Shown: one piece after another, positions 37,118 to 47,528 of the stretch
Position numbering within the stretch: the stretch's first letter is position 1
How the letters are laid out: each line of letters opens with the position of its first letter
Source of the DNA: Calycina herbarum
Lineage: Eukaryota > Ascomycota > Leotiomycetes > Helotiales > Pezizellaceae
Assembly (NCBI GenBank): GCA_001414485.1
Contig: LLEY01000207.1
Location: 31,156-95,155, forward strand
Direction of reading: 5' to 3'
Length of the DNA stretch: 64,000 nucleotides
The notes under the pieces: generated by a model
The model's input: only the letters and a program-made list of their open reading frames with translations
The model's database searches: none
What the model was told of the DNA's origin: nothing
Position numbers and translations under genes: made by a program

Positions 37118-37433
37118 CTGGTCAGCAGCTCGGATCAAATTGATATCACTATAGTCTCGGAGCTAAAAAATTAAACTTTCAGTTCGCCTGGTTTATGTCC
37201 TTAGCGGGCCTTCGGGGTTTGGAACTTTTGCTGTTTTTTTCTTCTGCTTCTGGAAATTTTATACTTTTGTATAGTTTTTATCAGCTGTAATTTCATCACT
37301 TATCTGGGGTTTTCAGCTTGGGGTTGTGGGATGATGTGTTCCTTGATAAGTTGAGAGAACTACTTTTTGTATTCTGTACTTTTGTTCCCGTAAGCCTTCT
37401 GCTCTATATCGACAGTTTAGCAACTATACAAGG
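37118..37433. other. Short intergenic stretch, nothing recognised
   Basis: Between the decayed gene and the end of the aspartic-protease homologue. It is T-rich near 37240-37320, perhaps 3'UTR. No supported feature. Confidence 0.4.
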
Positions 37434-38704
37434 TTAGCAATGCTCTAGAAGCTGTTTGAATTCAAATGGGCTGTCGTATTTCCACTTACATCCAACCGTC
37501 TGCGCATCCAGATCAAAAACTGAATAAAACCCCCTCAAAAACGAAGTCCCAAGCACAACTTCCTTCGCATCCCTCGCTTCATGCCCCTCAAAAGCAGCAA
37601 CACACCTCACACCACCGCCCTTCACCGGCCACTCATACGTATAATCAAACGGCGAGAGCACAAACTCATGCCCATCAAGTACGATACCCACATCAGGCAT
37701 CACCGCTCTCCGTTCGCACGGCACCGACATGGGCATGAACATAATGTCTTCAAATCCCAGCGCTTCGACGAGTTCGTATGCGATCTTGGGAGGGAGACCA
37801 ATGGGTGCCCAGGTGGTGGTAAAGGCAGCGGTGTACCCATCGAGAGACCATGTGAAGCCGGGATCTGTTCCCAGAGTGACGCGCTGTGCTTTCACTTGCC
37901 ATGCGCCGTCCAGGAAGAACCCACCTGTCTCATGGGTCAGAGCGAGGTTTGTGATGTCGCCGGTGAAGAGATATTTGTTTATCCCGCCGAACATGAGCTC
38001 GCGTGGTTCTCGCAAGCGAAGCGAGAATTTGTTCACGTCAAGGAGATTTTGGGTGACCATGTTTACGAATGGACTGGCAACTTCAAGGGAAGATGGGCTC
38101 TTGTAAGGTGCAAGACCCAGGACTCCGTGAGTTACTGAGAGGTCGTCCCAAGACATGCCGATCAAATCGACAGCGGTGGCTTCTTGGAAGAGCTGGTGGG
38201 ATACCGAGAGGTCACCGATATGGAAGGTGTCTTGGGCTAGGACGCCCGTGCTTGCCACGAAATTGAAGTCTAGGTTGATTGCAGTTCCGTTTTCCGAGAA
38301 GGATGATGAGAGAGAGGAGTCATACTTGGAGTCTCCGGGATAGCAACGGGTGCAGCTTGAGGAGGAAACAAAAGAGTTTGCGGATGAAATAGCGAGCAAT
38401 ACTTGGAAATGCTGAGGTGGGGTACCAATGGCAATACTTGTGAAGTATAAAAGCTCATGTGTGAGGTTACGCTATTTGAAATAAGTACATTATGATGAAG
38501 TACGACAGATTAACTTACCGTCAATGGAATTTTGGATCCTCCTTGTGAATTGGGACTTGGGCTTGCTCCTAGTATTTCCTGGTGGTCATTTCTTGGTGAC
38601 AGAGCAGCTTTGGGGTCCACGACCTCGAGGGCCACACGGAAAATTGTCGCGGCTGCAAGACGGCCGACAGCCAGCACGAGAAACAACACCGAAAAGGTCG
38701 CCAT
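37434..38704 (-). CDS. Secreted aspartic-protease homologue, catalytic motifs lost
   Basis: Two exons, 38704-38519 and 38471-37434, 407 aa. A signal peptide (MATFSVLFLVLAVGRLAAA) and a short propeptide-like region lead into a pepsin (A1) fold with FTSIAIGTPPQHFQVLL, VLGLAPYK and a C-terminal VVLGTSFLRGFYSVFD. Where active enzymes have DTG after VLL, this protein has Ala89-Ile90-Ser91. The second DTG region reads SLDGYTAAF. Both catalytic aspartate motifs are therefore absent or disrupted, although the frame is intact and the fold-defining segments are kept. It may be a pseudoenzyme or bind peptides or inhibitors. An upstream in-frame ATG at 38794 is less likely, because the signal peptide starts at 38704. 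Confidence 0.82.
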
Positions 38705-39117
38705 TATTTGAACAGTTTGGAATGATAATTCAACTTGCTCGGATCTAAGCTTGGGATATGATATGGCTTTCCGGGCCCTCAATACGTTATTCAAAAAGAA
38801 CTTGGGGTCCTGTCTGTCAAGTGAGATCTATATCGAGTGCTGATGCCAAGCGCGCCGAAACCAATTCCCAGCGGCTAGAACCCTATGCCGTAGCTGCTGC
38901 GCGTATTTTATCCCCTCAGCTGCGATCAGGATCAAAGTGGTGGCCTTAGGCATACATGCATATCGGATGGAACATCAAAACTTAGGAATGTAAACAAACC
39001 CCCTTTTGATGGCTTATTAGCTCTTGGAAAGGCTGGTCCCTTGTCTAAAAAGAGAAGGGTTTACATATGAATGCTGACACGTGTAAATAACCTCTAACTT
39101 CTCATAAGTTAGTTAAA

Positions 39118-39306
39118 ATGGCCTCTCATCGTTAGTGTGCTGCTTGCAAGGGATTAAGGCATCAAGACCGCCCCCAAAAGAGAATGGCATTGTCTTGTAT
39201 TGCTAAGGAATACAATAGAAAAAGTGTTAGGAAGGTTTCTTTCTATGGGTGTAATAAATGCCTTTGTAATAATAGCTCTTGTTTTGACATATATCACAAG
39301 AAATAG
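39118..39306 (+). pseudogene. piggyBac-like transposase C-terminal fragment
   Basis: The frame encodes a Cys/His cluster: CAACKGLRHQ, then SFYGCNKC, LCNNSSCFDIYH, ended by TAG. This resembles the zinc-binding tail of fungal piggyBac-type (DDE_Tnp_1_7) transposases. The sixth codon is a TAG stop (39133-39135), and the frame upstream is open only to about 39091. I saw no DDE catalytic region and no clear terminal repeats, so it is a degraded remnant. The family assignment is from memory of the motif. Confidence 0.45.
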
Positions 39307-40016
39307 GCAAAATTGACTCCCTTTCCAAAGGAATACAGTGATATTATTGGCTCGTTAAGACTCTTGGCGCCCCACTTTGATCCTAATCGCAGCTGAGGAC
39401 AGAAAAAGCGGCAGTAACCTACATGCCTGCGTCTCTCATTGTTCCATCTCTCTTAAGGTAATTCGCGATTAAACTAAAGGCGTTGGACATTGTAATATGG
39501 TTTCCAAAGAATTAGAAAAATATGTTAAATAGGAAGGCGTGAACCTATTGTTAACTGCTCGTTTTTCTGGATACATGGTGGGTGCTTAGGTAGGGAGTTA
39601 ACATGGCAGGGAAGGCTAGCAGGAAATAGGCAGCCGTTCTGAACCGTGCGGAAAAACGTCGTAGAAAGGTAATTTCTACACTCCAAATATTTCGGAAAAA
39701 TCTATAAAAAATATGAATAAAGTCAGAGCTGACTTTTTGACAATTATACCAGTTCTTGAAATCTTTTAAGATGTTGCTGCTGTTGTGCTATCTGTTAAGC
39801 TATTTAGGAGCGAGGAAATCTGGACTTTCCCCCCGCCTCTCCCCTGTAAAGGCGTTGTAACACTTTCTTTCTCTACTTACAGAACTATTTCTAAACTAGA
39901 AATAAACGACAACCCTGCTATTAAGGGGTGAGAGAGCCCTGTATCGTCTACCGTCCCAAAACGCTTATTTGGTTTGGGCATTGATTTCTAGGTGAACTAA
40001 TTAATTAGTGCCTCCC

Positions 40017-40254
40017 CTCTGCCGGGGCGGAAAAAACGTCGGTTTCTGCACCCCGTACACTCTCTCTACCACAAGGCAGATACTACACCACACACCACTT
40101 ATAAAAATCCCAAAAAAATAAAGACTGAGTCCGACAAGTCTTGTTTCTAGTTGGACAAATTCTTGCAGGTTTTTATTTTAACCTTGCTGTGTAGTCTTAT
40201 GATAAAAGGGTAGAGTTGGGAGGAACAAAGCACGTTTTTTCCATCCCGGTAGAG
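40017..40254. repeat. Inverted repeat pair, 23-nt arms
   Basis: Arms at 40017-40039 (around GGCGGAAAAAACGT) and 40232-40254 (around ACGTTTTTTCCATC) match at 20 of 23 positions. All three differences are transitions. The arms enclose 192 bp without a reading frame. It could be a small foldback element or the ends of a deleted transposon. Confidence 0.45.
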
Positions 40255-40365
40255 CCCCCCCTCAGGCAGCCCTGCAACCGAAGATATTAGTGTTACTTTC
40301 CTTTGCCCCCTAGCCCCCTAGCTCCCTCCTAACTTCCACTCCGCAATCATCAACCACACTCAAAT

Positions 40366-41893
40366 ATGTCCCACAGAATTTGGACAGACGACGACAACCC
40401 CATATATGCGTCCTTCTTCGCCGCTGTAGCCTCAGGCGATGCGGGCAACCTGAATTCTACTTTGGTGGCGAGCGTCGATGTCAACGCGCTTCAGGGCGAT
40501 GGAATGGAGGGTCAAACGGCTCTTCATGCTGCCTGCGCTGCTGGAAACACACAGATTGTCGCCCTTCTTCTCACAAATGGCGCCGACCCCAACATTTACA
40601 CAGCCGATCCGTATGGCGAATGTAGCCCACTTCACATGAGCGCTTCTAGGGGGTATCTTGCTATCACGAAGCTGCTGCTGGATTATGGGGCCGATCCTGC
40701 TGCGCTGGACGGCGAAGGATGCACGGCGTTAGAAACTGTCTTTCAGCACACTCCGGCAATACCCAGTGCTTACATTGACGTGTATCAACTTCTACTTGAA
40801 CGAGGTCGACAAGATGAGTCTAAAAGACCGGTTTTGAGCAAGAAACTAGTGAGTATCGGGAATATCTTCCCTTTGGTGGATACATAACTGATTTAGCAAG
40901 GTTCATCAAGCAGCAAGTATGCGAGATACCACTTTGATACGTCTACTGCTCGATAATGGCCTCGATATCAAGTCAATTGATCTCAATGACACAGGATCAA
41001 TTCTGTGTTCTTCTGCATTGTCTGGGTCTTTGGAAATGCTAAAGCTGTTGATGAATCATGGAGCTCAGGTGAAAAGTGATGCGCTGGAACTGGCGTCACG
41101 GAGGAATGAAAAAGAAGTGTTACAATTCCTCCTCAGTCATACCGACGATTCTGCAAAAGCCAGTGACGCGTTCCACATTGCTTGCTCTTCCGGAGATACT
41201 CATTTGGACATCGTGAAGATGTTCTTGGATAAATCCTGGGATGAGAACAGTTCAGACTCTAAGGGTGAATTCCCGCTTCTTCTTGCTTGTGGGTCGAGCA
41301 ATAAGAGTGCCAAAGTGGTTTCCCTACTCCTCAGCGCCGGGGCGGATGTATCAGTGCAAAGCACCAAGTTCCATTCGTCGTTTGTGACTGATGGAGACAC
41401 GCCATGTAAGTTCTTCATGTTCTTTGCTGATATCAAAAGATTAATAGATGTAGTACATCGTACGGCATGGAGAAGTGACCCAGACGCTGTCAAAACATTA
41501 CTAGCAGCCGGTGTCAATCTCACAACTGTCAACAAAAAGGGAGAAACCCCATTGATTAAGATGGCATACAACATAAATCGACAAAGTTTTGATTTGAGCA
41601 CTGATCCGGGGTCTAATTCTCGTCTGATCGTGCTGGAGTTGCTTCTTACACATGGAAGCATGCTTGATACCAAAGACCTTCGGGGTCGTACTGCAGCCCA
41701 CGCCCTTTTGTCAAACAATTGTGCAGAAATTACGCCAGGTATCGAAGTCGATGCACTCAGGCTGCTGCTACATGCTGGAGCGGATGTGGTCTCTCTTGAC
41801 GGGGATGGAAAGTCACTTGTTCAAGTCGCCAATGAAGGGCGGAAACGAGCTATCATGAAGTTCTTGGATCGTTATCAATCTTCTCGTGGGTAA
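40366..41893 (+). CDS. Ankyrin-repeat protein
   Basis: Exon 1 is 40366-40848 and exon 2 starts at 40901; 491 aa if no further intron. About eight ankyrin-type repeats are visible, from GQTALHAACAAGNTQIVALL and SPLHMSASRGYLAITKLLL to GKSLVQVANEGRKRAIMKFL. There is no other domain, signal peptide or membrane segment. The sequence 41406-41447 (42 nt) begins GTAAGT and ends ATAG and keeps the frame either way. Removing it gives 477 aa and joins GDTP to a repeat start, which reads better, but 42 nt is very short. Ankyrin repeats bind protein partners, and the partner is unknown. Confidence 0.85.
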
Positions 41894-42109
41894 AGATCTT
41901 GAATTCAGCACAGTAATTATATGCTAGAACAAGCGGTTCGGTATTTTAATAATATTTCTCGGTAGATTGGCAACAAAGCATCGATCGGGAGTCACCCAAG
42001 TACCAGCGGATCGATTTTGAAATACAAAAAAACTGGTACACTACAAAATCAAGGATCAACCTTCCAAACATGCAAAACTCCACATATTTCTTCCCTTACC
42101 ATCTAGCGC

Positions 42110-42977
42110 TTAAGCACATACTGCTCGCGGGTTCACTATCTTGGTAAACTTCCACGCATCTTGACCAAGAGGGTCTGGGCTCTTTCCAGAGATCGCGTCA
42201 ACATCGAAGTCGGTAATAATTCTGGAGCAACCGTAACCCGTTCCACCCCCCGCGCCACAAGGCTTATAGTTAAGCTCAGTACCAATAGCAGTGTTTGGGA
42301 AGCGGAGCCAAGGGGCCATTCTCGGTTTGACATTGGCGCCGTCAGCTACCTTTGGTGGACCAGAATTCCGGCCGGTGAGCGAATAATATAGCTCGAGAAC
42401 ATTCGGTTCGGCACATCGTCCACCATTTCTATGGCGACCTGCCCCTTGCTGGAGGCAATTGTTGAAATAGGTAATCATGATGTTGTCATGGTAGGTGTCG
42501 ACCGGCGCATAAGCTGATCCTACACCAGTCTTGATGGAGGAGGCAAAAAACACCCAGCGACCAGTGGCCAGCGCGATCATTGCTCCTGGTAAGTCGTTAT
42601 CGCTCAAGAGTTTCGAACGGGAAAGGGCGACCATCTCGTCGTAAGCGACTTTGGCAAGTTGAACAAGTTGTTCTGGTGTCATATATTCTCCTGGCCATTC
42701 GTCGTCTCTATCTCCAAAGTTCTCAAACTGAATGATTCCCTGTTTGCGCAAATTAGCAATTGAGCAGACGCTGGAGTTGGAAGTGTCGAATCACGTACAC
42801 TGTAGGATTGAATTTCTAAGCTAGGTCAGCGAGAAAGGAGTTGTAGAAGGGGAGCCACTTACTATCATTTTCCTTCAGGAAGTCTTTTTGAATTCCAATC
42901 GTAGGAGTTGATAACCCTACAGACAAAAGGAAACTTACCACCAAGTAAAGCCAGAGGCTACTTGGTAGAGAAAGCAT
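42110..42977 (-). CDS. Small secreted protein with zinc-deaminase-like motifs
   Basis: Three exons, 42977-42863, a 17-nt microexon 42815-42799, and 42739-42110; 253 aa. A signal peptide (about residues 1-24) predicts secretion. The mature part has a predicted beta hairpin (AMIALATGRWVFFASSI, 97-113), then a helix opening with Cys153-Ala154-Glu155 (GGRCAEPNVLEL), a strand (KPRMAPWL) and Pro204-Cys205…Cys215 (PCGAGGGTGYGC). This order, [H/C]AE followed by PC…C, is that of the zinc-dependent nucleotide/nucleic-acid deaminase superfamily. The PC…C spacing is longer than the usual PCxxC. Several superfamily members are secreted effectors or toxins, but the target here cannot be read. It is divergent from the SGNH hydrolase. 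The start at 42977 was chosen for the signal peptide; the in-frame ATG at 43064 adds 29 residues. Confidence 0.7.
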
Positions 42978-43951
42978 AATCACGTTGGTATATGAAAGAG
43001 AGTGCGCGTGAAGCCAATCAAAAATTGAAACAGCCTTTATGAAGAAAGGTTTGGAATATGCCACCTGGAAATCATCAGGGAAACAGACTCAATATAAGAT
43101 AAGTACTCCGTTGATCAGTGTTTTCCCGTTTGTACGTACGATTGTTGAAAGGTCATCGCAGAAAGTATCAGCCCCTATAGACATCAAAATAGCCCTGACA
43201 TTAGGATTTTTTAAACCGCACTCGACCCATGTTTCAACAAAAAAATACGCAAATCTCGCAGACGCCCTTTCATCTCAAGTCAAAATCGCAAGCCTGAAAA
43301 CCACTTCTTTCCGCGGCTCGAGCGCTAACGGATAGAGGATATCCCGCCCAAGTTCCATGGGAAGCGCGAAGGATGAAGGATGCACATTTCTCGGAAGATT
43401 TCTTCTACACAGAACAGTTACCGCGGGTGCGGAGCGTGGCGCTTATATTTGAAGGTGTGAAGGTGCTGACATGATGTTGGTGGTGTTGCTGACACCTTGA
43501 GAAAAAGCTTACTTCCGCGCATGTTGGTTTTTGTTTTCGGACCCCGGAACACCCCTAAACTATCAAGATCCCATCTTTAGTCGCACAGTCTTACTTATTT
43601 ACGATGTTTGAGTGATAACGGTCCTGGCACAGTTGTTTGTCAAATCTCATTTCAGCCCCTAACCAGTACGTACTCTTAGCTCTCATGGAGAGAGCCATTG
43701 CTATGGTTCTATATTTGCATCAAGCTGACACGGAAGGAATTCTGTAACGAAGCAAGATATTAACAGAATGGGCTCATATTAAATTTATATGTGTAGTAAC
43801 ATGGCACATTTCGAGACATATATGAACCGTCTCGTAGGTACTCAATCATTTCCCTTCTTCTTCTCATGCCTCTTCTTATAACTTACAATATTCCCATTCT
43901 CCTATAACTATTTTCTTTCTTCACATCGAACCAATATTTACCACTGGCAGC
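42978..43951. promoter_or_regulatory. Shared divergent promoter region of two secreted-protein genes
   Basis: 974 bp separates the start codons of the deaminase-like protein (-) and the SGNH hydrolase (+), with no convincing gene between. The stretch before 43952 is pyrimidine-rich (CTTCTTCTTCTC, TTTCTTTCTTC), typical of a fungal leader. Co-regulation is an inference from arrangement only. Confidence 0.4.
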
Positions 43952-46293
43952 ATGGTACTCGCAAGGGCACTAGCGGCGGTCGCCATTTTTTCCTCCCAAT
44001 TTTGTGACTTTGGTGTTGAAGCCTACCCCGAGTCATATTACGCCAAAAGACTGCGGTCACGTCAAGCCAGTATCAACGCCAAAGATCCATTTGATCATGC
44101 CTGGATCAGTTCATGGGCAAGCATAGGAGACTCGTATAGTGTTGGAATTGGAGCTGGCCATACGATCAAGAGCAGTGATAATGTACCATCTTCTCAATTC
44201 TCATATCTCCGCATACACTAACAGTTCGTCGAAAGGTTGAACTCAATACTGCTTGCTATCAATACAGCCAGGGTTATCCCAATATCATGAACTCCGATGA
44301 CCTAATGGGCTCCAACCCAAATCGAAAATTCCAGTTTCTCGGTTGCTCTGGAGCTTTAGCTCCTGATGTACTCAAAAATCAAGTGCCTCTACTCAAGAGC
44401 CCTCAAGTCGTCACAATATCTGCAGGTGGAAACGATGCTGAGCTTGCGACAATTCTCAACTATTGGTAAATCACTCGCTGTTTTTAAATTTTGCATCAAT
44501 CGCTAACGATTTTTAGCGTCTACCAGTGGTCTGCGAAATGGGGTTGGAGCTGTGACTGGGTGAACTCCGTACTGCAGCATGCGGAGGACACAGTCAACAG
44601 CGATGACTATGCTAAAAATCTGAAGGGCCTCGTTGAAGCCGTCAAAGTAAAGCTGGCCGATGATAACAGCCGCATTTACTGGACTGGTTACAGCAAGTTT
44701 TTCGATGAGAGTACCAAAGAATGTGATGATGTTACATGGTCTTTCTCCCGCAACTACGGTTTCAGACAATATCTCACTCAAGATCGAAGGTGAGATGAAC
44801 AAATTATTCTGTTGAGAAATTCTCTGACATTCAGCAGGAAAAAGATGAATGATCTAGTGACTCTAGTCAACGAAAAGATTGTGAAAGCATGCTCGGACGC
44901 TGGGCCTAAGTGTGTATATGTTGACCCATCAGCAGATTTTGATGCAATCTTGGGTCGCTTTTGCGAGCCAGGAGTCAACGAAAAATACTATGGTGGTACA
45001 GAGGAAGGTTGGAACCGTGAGCAGACTTGTTTTTACGAGTGGAGCACAACCAAGGACAATGATGAGGATAAGGAAAAAGGCGACAAACAAAAAAAACGAG
45101 ATGATGCTGCGCCGTTTGGCTCCTCTAGTAACTCGACCTTTGAAGGAGCAATTGCGAACTGGATCAAACTAGGCCAAGAGAGCAATGGGGAAAACGACAT
45201 AAACTCAACAGAAGCGCATTTGCCAGATGGAGATTTCACTTCTCAAGGTCTTCCGGATTGGATCGGCCGTGTTTTCCATAGGACCAAGTTTGCCAACGAC
45301 ATTGTGGCCCAGAACGTTATGAATGCCATGGCTGTTGAGCAGGGTAAGATCATGAATCAACCAGCAGTGTCTGCGACGGTGACAGCATGTCCAGCTCCGA
45401 CGGGTGCCAATACAGCACGCGGAATCCAAAACTCTTGTTTCAGGGACAGACCGAGTCCAGACCAGAATACTTTTAACCTCGATAACGGCAACAAGGCAAT
45501 CGTAGATTTCTGCAACAGCCACAAGGGACAATTGGTCGGTAGCGGGAGCTCATCTCTTGGCGCCAAACTCCCTAATGGCGATGACAAAGCTACATCGATC
45601 GATATAAGCTTGGTTCGAGATACTACTCCAGTCTGCCAATCGGTTCCAGATGGTGGGGTTTGGTCGGTTCCAGAGTGCCGAGATAATCTCATGGGGGCTA
45701 TGAATAGTTGTAAGTGTTTGAAGTGGCCATTTCAGGCTGTTAATTACCAGTTGAATACTGACCATCAAATAGGCGATACCGATACCACAGACAAGAAAAT
45801 CGGGGGAACAAGAACCGCTTTATGTATTACATATGGGATTCAGGGATCCAAAACACCAGTCAAAGTAACTACCCCACCTAAGCCAGCTGCACCTTTCGAG
45901 ACAGGTACTTGTTGGGTGCATGTACATCAATGGCGCAAGAATGAGGGTGGCCTTGGAGGGGACTCATACAAAGGCAATGGCGCGCCGTACTCGCTCGAGG
46001 TTACAATGTATGACAACAAGGGAGAAACGGCACCTTCAATCGGTCACGCTGATCGCGGCGACGCCATGGATGGCAAGCCCATGGTTCTCAAGAGCAAGCT
46101 GGAAGATACGCTTGTGCTCACGCCTGAGGAGGCAGGGGGCGAGTACATTCAGTTTGCTCTAGGATCTCAGTCCTGGACTAGTAGCAACAATGCGAATTGT
46201 AAGGTTGGTGATTGGGATGGGAATTATGATCGGCAAATGGACTGTTCTTTTAGCTGTGGCTGGGGCGGTGGGAAGTCGTCGGATGATTCATGA
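43952..46293 (+). CDS. Secreted SGNH/GDSL-type hydrolase with long C-terminal extension
   Basis: Five exons: 43952-44182, 44236-44465, 44517-44789, 44838-45709, 45773-46293; about 708 aa. A signal peptide is followed by block I SIGDSYSVG with likely nucleophile Ser61, block III ISAGGNDAEL, and an IGRVFHRT stretch that may hold the catalytic His. SGNH enzymes are esterases or lipases; the substrate is unknown. After about residue 400 a second, Cys-containing region (CRDNLMGAMNSC, ALCITYGIQG, DWDGNYDRQMDCSFSCGWGG) has no fold I recognise. Intron 1 could use another donor (44174). The acceptor of intron 3 is a CAGCAG tandem, so one residue is optional. Intron 4 (63 nt) is in frame without stops, so the unspliced form is also open. 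Confidence 0.82.
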
Positions 46294-47528
46294 TTGATTG
46301 TTTATTATTAAGTGAAATGAAAAGTATATAGTGACTAGAACAGACAATATCAATTGATAGTTCTCCAAACCTATTTATAAGTGCTTCTTGTCAATGTATA
46401 CGAAGACTCCCCGTTATTTCCTTCGGATAATGCTTTATATTATGATACGAAAACCCATTTTCTTGAATTCTAGAAGACTTCAAAACACTGGCCTCGAACA
46501 TGACATTTTTTCGCTAGAAGCAATCTTCGCAGCTGTAGGTTTACAGCAAACATTGGAGGGCAAGCTGACGAAAGTCGAGGAAAGGATAGCTTTTTTAAGA
46601 ATTTCTATGGGGTTAAGAATTGATAACAAGCATTGTAAATGGGAAACGACAGTAAATTTTACAGCGACAGCAGGACCTGGTGATAACCTCTGAATGTATA
46701 CACTGACGGAGTCATTTATGGCTACGGAAATAGTTAGCGCTTGTTTGTAATGATCTTCAGCACCATGCTGAAGGTTCAATGTTCCGTTATGTACTCGTCG
46801 TCCCAACAATTTTGACCATCCCATGGGCATCTCGTGGTATGGGGGAATTTGGAGGACATTGATTTAATCACTTGGAGGACATTCCAACTCAAAGCTTCAC
46901 CAAGATTTCAAGCCCAGATGTGCTTTCATTAAGAAATGGCATCAAACATGGAAATTGTGAACTTGAGAGATACAAGAGCCTCTCGAGAACCTTCGAACAC
47001 AATTGGCGCCCCACGAACGTCATTTGAATAAATTAGACCAAATCTCACACATATCATCTCACAAGCACAGGGCATAATCAAAGCAGGAAATCGAAAAGCA
47101 AAATATGGTTCGTTCTATTGCAATTTTTGTAATGTACAGCTCCTCTCGAAATCCGCAACGCGCACCCTTCTTCTCACGCCGAGCCCAGCTAGCTAGTCTC
47201 TTCGAAAAATAGAGAATCCATATTTTCATACAACAAGTAGTAGAAAGAAAAAGGCAGAAGCAAGCAGCTGCAATGTATTGTAAAAATCGGCCAAGATGCA
47301 AAACTTCTCCGCAAAAACATAGAAAAGAAAAGAAGAAAAGGGTCATAGAATCCTGCATTATTCAACCATGAAACTCCATCCGGCCACGTAAAGGCCCAGT
47401 CAGTATCAATCAGCGAAGCTGGCAAATCGATGCAATTATGTACCTTGTCCGAGAGAAATTCGTAAAACAGCCATGAACTCCTCCTAAAACTCCAGAAGAT
47501 GAGATGTCGATCCGAGAAACTGGTTCAT
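46294..47528. other. Convergent intergenic region
   Basis: Lies between the stop codons of the SGNH hydrolase and SIN3. It has no supported gene. The 116-codon minus frame at 46480-46830 has no recognisable features. A perfect 8-bp stem hairpin (CTTCAGCA/TGCTGAAG) is at 46756-46774. Confidence 0.45.

Larger units (their letters stand above)
38705..40365. other. Divergent intergenic region with transposon relics
   Basis: Promoter region of the aspartic-protease homologue and the ankyrin gene. It contains a transposase tail fragment (39118-39306), an inverted repeat pair (40017-40254) and a related GCGGAAAAACGTCG word at 39648-39661. No intact gene. Confidence 0.5.

Noticed and set aside
46480..46830. 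116-codon minus-strand frame between the SGNH hydrolase and SIN3
   Set aside because: No domain, and low-quality composition in the second half. It lies where the 3'UTRs of convergent genes are expected.
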